Shown here piece by piece: positions 54,721 through 64,000 of a stretch of 64,000 nt of DNA. The stretch spans positions 6,386,001 through 6,450,000 of the forward strand of contig NC_062257.1 in assembly GCF_905475465.1 (NCBI RefSeq), read 5' to 3'. Origin of the DNA: Pieris napi. Lineage: Eukaryota > Arthropoda > Insecta > Lepidoptera > Pieridae. A program made the position numbers and the translations under genes. Position 1 is the first letter of the stretch, and the number at the start of each line of letters is the position of its first letter. Under the pieces are notes generated by a model, which made no database searches, was not told the origin of the DNA, and saw nothing but the letters and a program-made list of their open reading frames with translations.

Positions 54721-55073
54721 TTGGGCATCAGTTTATTACTTTCTTGCTCCACTTATTTAACATATTCGAACATGATTCCACCAGGAAGTGATGAACGTTG
54801 ACACACAATATTTTTAATTGAACGCGGAATCTGTTGTAAATATTATTTTTGTACGGTGACACGTTTGTGCCAACATTCCCTGGCAGTTGTAAGCATACCG
54901 TTTACTAGGCCATTTTTTCTTTCCGTGAGTCAAGACAGACGCTTATAATATTTATTTTATAGAATAGGCAAATGGGCAGGAGACACCTGATGTTCAGTGT
55001 CTCGCCGATGAACCCTGCGGGTAGGCTCGCGAGTCCGTTGACCTTGAAGGACCCTAAGTCGAATTCGGAATCG

Positions 55074-55214
55074 GTGACTGCTGTCGAAGCGTCATGGGCT
55101 CCGCCCAGACAGCAGGTGACTGCTGTCGGAGCGTCATGGGCTCCACGCAGACATCAAGTGACTGCTGTCGGAGCGTCATGGGCTCCACCCAGACAGCATG
55201 TGACTGCTGTCGTG
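55074..55214. repeat. 42-bp minisatellite, 3.3 copies
   Basis: gtgactgctgtcggagcgtc atgggctcc recurs at 55074, 55116, 55158 and 55200, an exact 42-bp period. Because 42 is a multiple of three it creates a 105-codon open frame (54972-55289) that I do not accept as a gene. Confidence 0.9.
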
Positions 55215-55299
55215 ACTGACTGGTGTTGTTTACGAAACAGGAGGCAGGAGGAGGTTGGCAGGAGGCTCACCTCCACCAACCATTATTAGTTCATTCCAA

Positions 55300-56100
55300 A
55301 TTCGAAATAACAATAAGATTTAATGACAACATCTTTATCTATTCAGCATCGGCCGGAAGCAATACATACTTAGATTCACTAATTTACATGAAGTTCCAAA
55401 TGATTGCCATACAAATCCAAATTTAAGAATAATGTCTTTTGTTTTTATGTACAAGCTGGCTGGACGTAGCACAGATTGTTTATTTTTAAAAATGATTCGA
55501 AATTCAAAATAACACTATCTTTAATCTATTCAGCGTCGGCCGGAAGCAATACATATCTAAATTCGCCAATTTGCATAAGGTTCCAAATTTAAAAATAATG
55601 TCTTTTGTTTTTAAGTTCAAGCTGGCTGGACGTAGCACAGATTGTATATTTTTAAAAATGATTCGAAATTCAAAATAACACTATCCTTAATCTATTCAGC
55701 GTCGGCCGGAAGCAATACATATCTAGATTCGCCAATTTACATGAAGTTCCAAATTCAAAAATAATGTCTTTTGTTTTTAAGTTCAAGCTGGCTGGACGTA
55801 GCACAGATTGTATATTTTTAAAAATGATTCGAAATTTAAAATAACACTATCCTTAATCTATTCAGCGTCGGCCGGAAGCAATACATATCTAGATTCGCCA
55901 ATTTACATGAAGTTCCAAATTCAAAAATAATGTCTTTTGTTTTTAAGTACAAGCTGTCTGGACGTAGTACAGATCGTCTATTTATACAAATGTTTTTAAA
56001 AATGATTCGAAATTCGAAATAACACTATCGTTAATCTATTTAGTGTCGGCCGGAAGTAATACATACCTAGATTCGCCAATTTACATAACGTTCTAAATAT
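55300..56100. repeat. Tandem array, about five units of 166-187 bp
   Basis: cggccggaagcaatacat recurs at 55351, 55538, 55704, 55870 and 56048 (spacings 187, 166, 166, 178). Units contain aataatgtcttttgttttta agt and caagctggctggacgtagca cagatt. The two middle units are the most alike. No coding frame. Confidence 0.9.
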
Positions 56101-56517
56101 AAAATTCGCACGGTTGTGCAAGTCTGCAAAGTGTTTACGCAATACCTCAAGATATTTATTAGTCATAATTTGAAAAGAATTTGATATTAAGTGCGGCTGA
56201 TATGAACAGGTGCAGCACATGTATCGATTGCTTTTTTAATACATTTCTGTTACCTGATAATAAACTAGTCTAATATTGTAAGAAACTGGCGTGAATAGTT
56301 TCTTAAAATATCATATTTGGATACTACATTGACTAAATATTACGGCTACATTAAAAAAAATCCATGTGTTTTAAATTTCAAATTAATCAGTCGGTAAAGT
56401 GACGGATTTGATGGAAACATGGGATTTTTCTAGAAAACTGAGTAAATTTATTTTATTATTTTAGTTTAGTTTCAAAAAAAACGCTTTCGTTTGCTCGTAT
56501 GCCAATTTTCATATTCA

Positions 56518-56815
56518 AAAAAATTCAAAATTCAAAAATCATTTATTAACGTAGGTAACACAATGTACACTTGTGATTCGTCATTAAATAAATAAATATT
56601 AATGCTTCTAATTTTACATTTACTGCCAGTTCTCAAATCAAGGGCGTAGAACGGAAGAGAAGAACTGGCAATATACTCTCCGCCACTCTTTTTAATCGCC
56701 ATGTTTTTTTTTTTACACAACGTTTGTAAGGAGCTGCAACCATTACACCATGTTCCACATGACATTTTAAGTAATTAATAATAATAACATAAATTAAAAA
56801 CAAAGACTTGTCCCC
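56518..56815 (-). repeat. LINE-tail repeat copy
   Basis: Its 3' end is the left (attcaaaa)n tract. The body has gtaggtaacacaatgtacac, gccagttctcaaatcaaggg and gtttgtaaggagctgcaacc. It is the fullest of four copies (18280, 32097, 39205). Confidence 0.65.
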
Positions 56816-57019
56816 TATCAGCAGGAGGCATGGTGAAATAGGAGCACAAACTTACATTCTCGTCATAATAACAGAATATGAATTAAACTAGTTATAACAA
56901 AAACTAACATGATTATATTATTTTGAAATGGCTGCCCTGTAAAGTTTACTATTTGTCAGATCCGTCACTATTCTACGACTATGACGATTTTAGCAAGTAT
57001 CAACTTATCGAGTCTAGAC

Positions 57020-57148
57020 ATGACATTCCTTACGATGTTTTTCTTCACCGTTCGAGCGAATGTAGCGCACATAGGTAGTCCATTGGTGTACGGAGTTCGA
57101 ACCTACGGCCTCAGGGGTGACCCACTTAGCCTAAGCCAACACTGCTCT
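57020..57148 (-). mobile_element. SINE family A fragment
   Basis: The minus strand contains gttggcttaggctaagtggg, ggttcgaactccg and cgctcgaacggtgaagaaa. Head and middle only. Confidence 0.6.
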
Positions 57149-57549
57149 TCTAAATGTCTAAGCTATTACGATAACTGATAATCTTTATTCCGACGAAAAA
57201 AAAGGTTATTAGACTTTTGTGTACAAAACTCGCAAACTAAATCATTTCCATGTTTGATTTAAATGATACAAGAATAAACATTTGAAACATATACACACAT
57301 AAATTTAACACAAATAAACACGATAAAAGGGTTCAATCCTTAGAGTAAAAATAAAAGACAAATTAAGCCAAGTTCAGACGCGATATTATTAGCCGAGGCA
57401 ACGACATTGCGCCTCGTCCAACACAACGTGAGAATAATAAATTCATTATTCCTGGGTGAAACCCTTAACAAGCAAGGGGACACATTGGAAGTCGAAACCG
57501 CCTTCAAAGATTTTATTGATTCCCATCCGAATGTTTTTTTTTAGAATAT

Positions 57550-57629
57550 GCTCATGAACGGATGGATATGGATCAATGAACTTCCTATTCGATGGCAAAA
57601 GTGCATAGATAGCAATGGTATATAGTTTG
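57550..57629 (+). pseudogene. Mariner transposase C-terminal fragment
   Basis: The frame reads MLMNGWIWINELPIRWQKCI then DSNGI, TAG, FD. LP-RW-KCI-S-G-YFD is the usual end of mariner transposases; the Tyr codon has become TAG. The catalytic part is gone. Confidence 0.6.
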
Positions 57630-58071
57630 ATTGCCCTGGCCCTTGACTTGCGAACTGGTAGTAAATGTAAATTTACAATTAATTTAACTTGACAATTCAA
57701 AAGTGTACTTGGTTACCCACTTGAATAAAGATATTTTGAGTTTGAGTTTGATTAATAAAATATATTCTATTTAAATAAAATCTACTTATGTTCCTCAAAA
57801 CCCCTATTTCATATGTAAGGAATATCTATTGAGATGTGCGCAGGAAATGACAATATAAAACGAAAGACAAACGGATTGTTCGTTTGATTCTGATTGTTCT
57901 ATCTTCTCTAGTTCCGAACACGTTGTCGTGATACATAATAGTACGTCCGTTGACCACTCAGCCACATTTAATATACCATCTTTTGTTTCACACACCGCCC
58001 AGCTGTGTGTGTACAAGTAGACTAGTACAATTCTATAAATCTCATACATGACATCGGACCTGCCGTGCGAT

Positions 58072-58305
58072 TCTGTTAATCCGTGAGTTCACCTCGCACT
58101 AACAACGATCCCTTCGTCACTCACGTCATTTTTGGAATCTCATGTTATTCTGTTAAGCAATTTCACATTACGTCTTGACAAGCGGAGGGAGCTTGTAGTT
58201 TATTGTTTATCAGAATGCCAAATCGTAAAACGACTGATTTGAGCGCGACCGCCGCTGTGAAAACCGCTGTGAGAGTTCGAAAAGTTAGTTACAGAATCGC
58301 AAGGC
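58072..58305. mobile_element. MITE, GCCCTGCGATTCTG family, diverged
   Basis: The ends gccgtgcgattctgttaatc and tagttacagaatcgcaaggc are inverted. The right interior (gagcgcgaccgccgctgtga aaaccgctgtgagag) matches the family better than the left. Confidence 0.75.
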
Positions 58306-58830
58306 TGGATGTCGACAAGACCCGAGCATCACGAAAGTTCCCTATATCTCCGCTATATAGAAAAGAGATTGGGATAAAGGTTAGAAGTTCAGGGGACCGG
58401 CGCTGGCGCAGGTGATGAGTGGCCGACAATAAAATAAGAATTTGTAGCGTATCTTGACCCAAATACTTCGAGCAAAACACAAAAATACAACATTTCTAAT
58501 ATAATCTCATTGATAAAATCGTTAGAAAATTGTGTCGCGCGTTAATAGGTTGGAACTGATATATTTTTGTCACGATTTATGTCAAAATCTCGTATTAACG
58601 ATGTTACATAAATTTATATAATCGAGCACAAAAGCTGGCGGCGGAAAACGGGTCAAATATCTTTCCTGCAACTTTGTTTTATTCCTTTAGTTACCAAGTT
58701 AGCGCTTAACTTCCTTTTTTTTAAATTGATCAACCCACTACCACTAATATAAGTAGTGTTAATTCTGTTACACACACAAAGAAGTCGAATGAGAGCCTGA
58801 ACTCCTAGGTTGTTTTTTTTTATGGCTCTG
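58306..58830. other. Intergenic sequence
   Basis: No exon or repeat family is recognised; the open frame through the MITE edge at 58203-58415 is not accepted. Confidence 0.35.
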
Positions 58831-58834
58831 GCAC

Positions 58835-59070
58835 GGTTTGTGCATTAGCCAGCGTCAAGTATGAGATTTTTATCATTCGTGCTTTTTTTTTGCCTTAGAA
58901 ATTCGATCATGTCCTCCATGTACGGTTTAGGCACTCGCCCGGTACCGCACAACCCTCCCAAAGGCCGAGAACAAATTTAAATTAAATTAAAACTTGCCCT
59001 CGAACCGGGAATCGAACCCGGTACCCCTCACCTAGCTGCCACTAAGACCACTAGGCTATGAGGCCCCCTA
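58835..59070 (-). mobile_element. tRNA-derived SINE (family C)
   Basis: The inverse starts gggggcctcatagcctagtg gtcttagtggcag (A box) and has gtaccgggttcgattcccgg ttcgagg (B box), then a body gttctcggcctttgggaggg ttgtgcggtaccgggcgagt and an A-rich 3' part. The head is tRNA-like but lacks a complete cloverleaf. Confidence 0.65.
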
Positions 59071-59346
59071 GGTTGGTTTTGCAGACGGAATTTGGAAAAT
59101 TCTGGGAATGATAATGGACGATTAAAGATAATGAACGGAGAGGAAAGCTCATACTTTCTACGTGCTGCTGGTGGGAACATTTTGCTTTAGTCTCTGTCCA
59201 GCGTCAGCAAGCTTCCATTCCCCACTCTCGCAGCTGAATAGTTTTCTCGACTCTTCGCGACCTATTTGTGAAGCATATGGAATACCTTGATTTATTGTAC
59301 TTGGAAAAGATAATTGGAAAGCATATTTTCTTGTTATTTTATATCA

Positions 59347-59499
59347 GCCTAGCGATTCTGTAACTCACTTTTCGAACTCTCACAGCGGTTTTCGCAGCGA
59401 CGGTCGCACTCTAATCAGTCGTAAAGCAGTCATTTTACGATTTGGCTGCTGTGAAAACCGCTGTGAGAGTTCGAAAAGTGAGTTATAGAATCGCAAGGC
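59347..59499. mobile_element. MITE, GCCCTGCGATTCTG family, short copy
   Basis: The ends gcctagcgattctgtaactc and gagttatagaatcgcaaggc are inverted; both inner arms (ctctcacagcggttttcgc; gctgtgaaaaccgctgtgag) pair as well. The copy is internally deleted. Confidence 0.8.
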
Positions 59500-59914
59500 A
59501 GTAACTGTATACGAAATAGTTTCATAATAAAGATAAAGTTTGGCCAAATATAAGCTGTAAATAAATAAAGGTAGACTCAGAAATGAGATTTATATATATT
59601 AGCGCGATCTGTCTCCTGTTTATCAAAGTCCAAAACATTTATCACATACAGGAAATCTCATGTACCATTAGACCAGTGAAGAAGTGAAGACTATGTTTAA
59701 TATTTATTTCGAACACAGAAATATACAGTATTTACAATGTTTTTAACCTAAATAGTAATAATAATAATTAAAAATTAAAACTAATAAAAAAAACATTTCC
59801 TCTCTGTATTGCGATACTTATTCGTTGAGCGAGGAAAGCACCAGCTCTGGGGTCACCACTACTGTCAGGCAGCCATTTATCATTTTCCACGTGCTCTGCG
59901 GCGGGGCCAGCTTA

Positions 59915-60182
59915 GGGAGCGTTCAAGTATTACGTAACGAATTTTGGGAGAGGGGGGGGGGGGTCATTTTGTAAAACGTTACGATGCGGGGCGGGGATTG
60001 AATTACACGTTATTGTTAATATTATTTTCGACTTACACCATATAATAGTAACTGAAGAGTCACTAGGTGGTCACGAAACGTTTTACTATACTTGGGTGCT
60101 GAAAAACGTTACGGCGAGTTACATGGGGGAGGGGGGGTCAATAATCTCCAAAAATTGCGTTACGTATTACTTGAACGCTCCC
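59915..60182. mobile_element. PIF/Harbinger-type MITE, best-preserved copy
   Basis: The ends gggagcgttcaagtattacg taacg and cgttacgtattacttgaacg ctccc are inverted. TTA flanks both sides (59912-59914, 60183-60185). It is the inverse-orientation sister of 1610-1877 and includes the same aatccccgccccgcatcg block and G-tracts. Confidence 0.88.
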
Positions 60183-60185
60183 TTA

Positions 60186-61464
60186 TGTGCTTGCTCGAGA
60201 GATTACGTGTCCACAAAAGTAGCATTAAATATTAAAATATATTTTTAAGCTTATTTGTTTTGCTAGATAAATTTATGAAATATGAAAGCTATTATTCAAG
60301 AAATATGATAAATCTATATTCTCGTTCGCGTGACATTTAAATATGACCACGATTTTAATCTGGCAATTTGCGGCTCCTTATATTTAGGTTAAAAATTATA
60401 AATAAATTATTTTTTTTCCTTTAATAACAAGATATTTGTTTTTGGAATTAATTTTTTTAAGTTCTAAAACAACGTGAATGCATAAAATTATACGAGAAAA
60501 TATTAGATTACAAATTCACATACACATCAATTATATTAGAACATAAGCAAGCTAGCAAGGGAAAAAATTAAACAAGTAACCACAAAATAAACTAATAACT
60601 AAAACTTACGGTAAGTTGGAAGATTATTGTAAATATATAAATAATTAATTTACATAATTAATTTTACACAACGATGTATTTGAAAATTTGTTACGCGATG
60701 ACTACCGAACTATTTAATCACCTTCCTAGAAGTTATAGATATATATATAGTTATAGCTTTCTAGGGAAAGGTAATTAGATTTTCTAGGTTTTCGAGAGAG
60801 TATTTAGACCATAATTTTTGACAAAAATTATATATAACTTAACTGTTCGTATTATGCCATTATGATAATTAATATGACATTTTTTATATGGCTGATTGTG
60901 TGTGTTTTTATATAATTAATCAATCTGTACACTTTCTTGGCAGATTAACGATTTATTATTAATATTAGAATGTTGTAATCGGTCAGAGACTTACGCTCAA
61001 ATTAGTTAAAAAATTATCTAAATATGTAATCCAATATTAGTTTGTTACTAACGCTTAAACTATATCTATATAATATATGTAAGAAAGATATAGTTTTTTT
61101 CAGTTTTACGACACAAAAAATTCTGTTTTTATGGCGCTGTTTTTTATAAGATCTTCTTGACAGACGTAAATTTTCGTACCTAATATTAAACTTTAGAGAT
61201 TTACGAAGTTGGTAACATTGATCATCTCTCTTTTCAGATGCGCAGTGTCATGGCGACTGGACAGAATTACGCACGTGTTGTACATGGGAGCGTAACGCGG
61301 GAAACATAGGCTTGACATTTCGTTCTTAAAGTATGCCCGTTTAAACTTTGACAATTGACATTGAAGTGAAGTGATACAAGTGATATAGTGAAATGTAAAA
61401 TGAAGTGATTTCAACGCTTCGCGCGTTTAGTGACAAGTTAATTATGTGATATTAGCTAATAAAA
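60186..61464. other. Intergenic region and putative 5' flank of the 61465 exon
   Basis: 60850-60965 is a dispersed repeat shared with 41260-41400. 60720-60765 forms a tatata-rich hairpin (cctagaagttata / tatagctttctagg). From about 61330 the sequence turns into gtgaagtgatacaagtgata and gaagtgatttcaacgcttcg, plausible 5' UTR. Confidence 0.4.
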
Positions 61465-61507
61465 ATGGGAATTCAGATTGAAAATAGTGTTAATTATAAT
61501 AATACAT
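61465..61507 (+). CDS. Possible first coding exon
   Basis: ATG at 61465 in good context (aaaaATGg) encodes MGIQIENSVNYNNT and meets a strong donor gtaagtatag at 61508 in phase 1. The preceding 130 bp lack repeats. Without a downstream exon it remains a hypothesis; the next 2 kb hold LINE sequence. Confidence 0.3.
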
Positions 61508-62225
61508 GTAAGTATAGGCTATTTAAATACTTTACTTATAATGGTTGATTAGTTATGTCCAGTCCTTCCAAGTCCGTCTCTATATGACAAAAAGGTGACA
61601 CACAGGAGTATCACTTAGCGCTAATTCTTGACTCTGTACCCTAAATATTGAATAGCGATGTCGTGCTTCATTAAATAGCTTGCATAAAATCAGGAATGCA
61701 GGAAATTGTGCAAGTCTAAATATCTCTACTGGACAACTCTAGTGAGGAAAATCACAATATAGATAGCCGAAGAGATGGTTGTCTATTTTGCGTAATTTAA
61801 TTTTTTTATCACCGAAATGTATTATTTTTTTATATTGATTTATATATCCATAAATCTATATTTTATAAAACAGGCGGCAAATGAGCTGCGCATCTGATGT
61901 TAAGTAATACCACCTCGCATGGACTCTCAATGCTAGAGGGCTTTCGAGTGCGCTGCCTGCTTTTTAATAATTGCGCTCTAAAAAAATTAGGGCGGCTTAT
62001 TTAGAGTAGTATAAAGTACTATTTCGTATTTTACTTCCTTACGCTGTGATGAAAATAGATTTTAGAATTGGTTAGGGGCCGATGTCAACATCATCCCGCC
62101 GGCCGATCACAACACAAGCCAAGTGCTACCCCAATTATAGGCGCATACCACATTCTAAATTTTTATAAGTACATTAAAAGAAGAAAAAATTAAGTTAAGA
62201 TAAACCAAAATAAAAACATTACAAA

Positions 62226-63568
62226 ATTAATTGAGTTAATTGAATAACCCCGATAAAATCTTAATGAGTAATCAGCTGAGCCGCTAACTTTTTGAAAATT
62301 GATGGGGTGTTTGAAAACATATCTATTTGGGGGAATTCACGACCCCCCCATTGCGATCCAATACCACCATCAATTTCAACGCTATGAATTAAATTATAAC
62401 TCCTTAAAGATCTATTTAATGGAGCATTCTGACCCAGATTTGATTTTGCAAACTTAATTCTGAAAGGAGGCTTTGCAAATCGTTGCAGCTTTTTAGGAAC
62501 ATAAATGTTTACTCTGGACAAGATATCAGGGGTATCCAAAATTCCATTTATAAGTTTATACAGAAACATGATATCAAGCAGCTCTCTACGATGACGAAGT
62601 GATTTAAGGTGAAAATGTAATAGACGATCGTTGTAACTAGGAAGTTTCCTAGCCATGTTGCAACCATAGGATAGGTGCCATAAAAATCGATTCTGTACAT
62701 TCTCTAAGCGCTTGATATACATACCGTAATGCGGATTCCACACAGGACTGCAATATTCGAGAATACTACGTACGAGACATGTGTCAATTGTAACTTTAGT
62801 GCTGGGATTCCTAAATTCCTTACAATTACGCAGGACGAAGCCCAACATCCTAAAAGCCCTATTTATAATATCATCAACATGCAAGTTAAAACGCAATTTA
62901 CCATCCAGAATCACACCTAAATCCCGAATATGGCTGACTTCCTTAAGTAATGCCTGATTAATATGATAGACTCTGGTTGGCGAGCGTTTTTTCCTGCTGA
63001 ATCGAACAACATGACATTTTTCAGGATTCAAATTCATTCCGTTTAAACTACACCACATTATCAAATTGTCCAGATCATTTTGCAGTGACATTGCTTCCTC
63101 GGGTGAGTTCACAGTCCTATATAATTTTAAATCATCAGCGAACATCAAGAATTTAGACCCTTGAACGCAGTTTCCGATGTCGTTGATGAAGATATTAAAG
63201 AATAATGGACCTAAGTGTGACCCTTGAGGCACTCCAGATATGGCAGTGAATTCTTTGGATTTGTACCCACCAACTACAACTACTGACTGCCTATTTGACA
63301 GGTATGATCTGCACCAATTTAAAAATATGCCATCAATTCCAATAGAGGAGAGTTTGTGTATCAACATAACATGGCTCACCCTGTCGAAGGCCTTGCTGAA
63401 ATCGGTGTATATTGCATCATATGATTGCCCACGATCAACCCCCTCAGCAAGATCCTCCACGAAGGAAACCAAATTAGTCGACGTGGAACGTGACTTAACG
63501 AATCCATGCTGTTCAGGTGCGATAAAATGTTTGAAGTGACTCGATATTATTTGATTTGATCTGTACAC
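62226..63568 (-). mobile_element. 5'-truncated LINE
   Basis: A minus-strand reverse transcriptase frame followed by a 3' tail that probably extends to about 62075 (gatgttgacatcggcccc). No endonuclease region is present; upstream (higher coordinates) a tandem repeat replaces it. Confidence 0.8.
62261..63568 (-). CDS. LINE reverse transcriptase, C-terminal 435 residues
   Basis: This is the reverse transcriptase of a non-LTR retrotransposon of the Jockey/CR1 kind. It begins in the fingers at QHGFVKSRSTSTNL, followed by AIYTDFSKAFDRVSH (first catalytic Asp), SGVPQGSHLGPLFFNIFIND, the active-site FADDLKLY (about residues 142-149), LNPEKCHVVRF, the thumb HIRDLGVILDGKLRF, then RSILEYCSPVWNPHYGM and RLENVQNRFLWHL, ending LAAQLITH and TAA. 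The frame from the palm onward is uninterrupted, which suggests a young insertion, but endonuclease and N-terminal fingers are missing. Family-level clade assignment needs an alignment. Confidence 0.88.
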   Translation of the reverse strand: MYRSNQIISSHFKHFIAPEQHGFVKSRSTSTNLVSFVEDLAEGVDRGQSYDAIYTDFSKAFDRVSHVMLIHKLSSIGIDGIFLNWCRSYLSNRQSVVVVGGYKSKEFTAISGVPQGSHLGPLFFNIFINDIGNCVQGSKFLMFADDLKLYRTVNSPEEAMSLQNDLDNLIMWCSLNGMNLNPEKCHVVRFSRKKRSPTRVYHINQALLKEVSHIRDLGVILDGKLRFNLHVDDIINRAFRMLGFVLRNCKEFRNPSTKVTIDTCLVRSILEYCSPVWNPHYGMYIKRLENVQNRFLWHLSYGCNMARKLPSYNDRLLHFHLKSLRHRRELLDIMFLYKLINGILDTPDILSRVNIYVPKKLQRFAKPPFRIKFAKSNLGQNAPLNRSLRSYNLIHSVEIDGGIGSQWGGREFPQIDMFSNTPSIFKKLAAQLITH

Positions 63569-64000
63569 AGAGCATTTTCATTAGAAAACCGTTAAAAATC
63601 TTGCAAAGTATTTAAAAATTTTACTATCATTATAATTAGCTGAAAAGCGGAATACAAATAATCCCTATAGGGGCCGATAGCAACAGGAGACCACTGTTCA
63701 ATATTTTTTCCTAGTATCACAGTATCAAAACTAAGATTTGCGCTGTATTAGAAATGCGTTAATAATCTTGAAAAGTATTTTAAAAGTTCAAGCTTTTACA
63801 ATCATTATAATTAGCTGAATAGCGGAATAGAAATAATCCCTATAGGGGCCGATAGCAACAGGGGACCACTGTTCAATATTTTTCCTAGTATCACAGTATT
63901 AAATTGATTTTATCTGTACACAGAGCATTTTCATTAGAAAAGCGTTAAGAATCTTGCAAAGTATTTTAAAAATTCAAGCTTTTAGAATCGTTATAATTAG
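63569..64000. repeat. Tandem repeat of about 175 bp, 2.5 copies
   Basis: ttataattagctgaa.agcgg and aataatccctataggggccg atagcaacagg recur 175 bp apart (63637 and 63812). A third copy starts at the window end (about 63998, spacing 186). gtacacagagcattttcatt agaaaa at 63564 recurs at 63918. It abuts the 5' edge of the truncated LINE. Confidence 0.85.

Noticed and set aside
54972..55289. 105-codon open frame with repeated ASWAPPRQ-like units
   Set aside because: Created by the 42-bp minisatellite, whose length is a multiple of three; upstream part is a dispersed repeat.
57804..58049. 81-codon minus-strand open frame
   Set aside because: No domain, no splice sites at its edges and no resemblance to a known family.
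58970..59068. Possible minus-strand tRNA
   Set aside because: Only the box sequences fit; the acceptor stem does not close, and a SINE body follows.

Overview
This is an animal nuclear DNA window, most likely from a butterfly or moth. It is AT-rich, its genes are split by GT-AG introns, and most of it is transposon debris: Helitron-like elements of the CTAG-ending lepidopteran type, tRNA-derived SINEs, 5'-truncated LINEs and many MITEs. The species assignment is inference; no bacterial-style operon or CRISPR array is present.

Layout. 289-4278 (+): last four coding exons of a GLYR1/NPAC-type nucleosome-associated beta-hydroxyacid-dehydrogenase homologue, with repeats in its introns and a 23-bp minisatellite in its 3' region. 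10425-17611 (+): a five-exon gene that I reconstructed from splice sites and matching phases (214 codons); I do not recognise its product. 18778-19776 (-): a weak two-exon small-gene candidate. 20132-20203 (+): initiator tRNA-Met. 29278-31475 (+): a LINE with endonuclease and reverse transcriptase, deleted internally. 34260-34332 (+): a probable signal-peptide first exon. 38141-38237 (-): a 5S rRNA-derived sequence with a damaged 5' end. 44226-47374: a candidate mobile element whose minus-strand relic joins C2H2 fingers, a tyrosine-recombinase-like core and a Myb/SANT-like tail, flanked by inverted GTTGATCC motif clusters and (TA)n tracts. 51589-52345, 53441-54118, 55074-55214 and 55300-56100: four tandem arrays. 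61465-61507 (+): a possible first exon. 62226-63568 (-): another 5'-truncated LINE, preceded by a 175-bp tandem repeat that runs to the window end.

The host genes are sparse and independent. Transposon insertions explain most other structure, and several nesting orders can be read from exact target-site duplications (hAT-type 8 bp, Harbinger-type 3 bp, LINE 11 bp). The least familiar structure is the 44.2-47.4 kb recombinase element. The second is a MITE family whose ends each carry a GAAGT-NNN-ACTTC palindrome; one copy seems to supply the polypyrimidine tract of a host splice acceptor.
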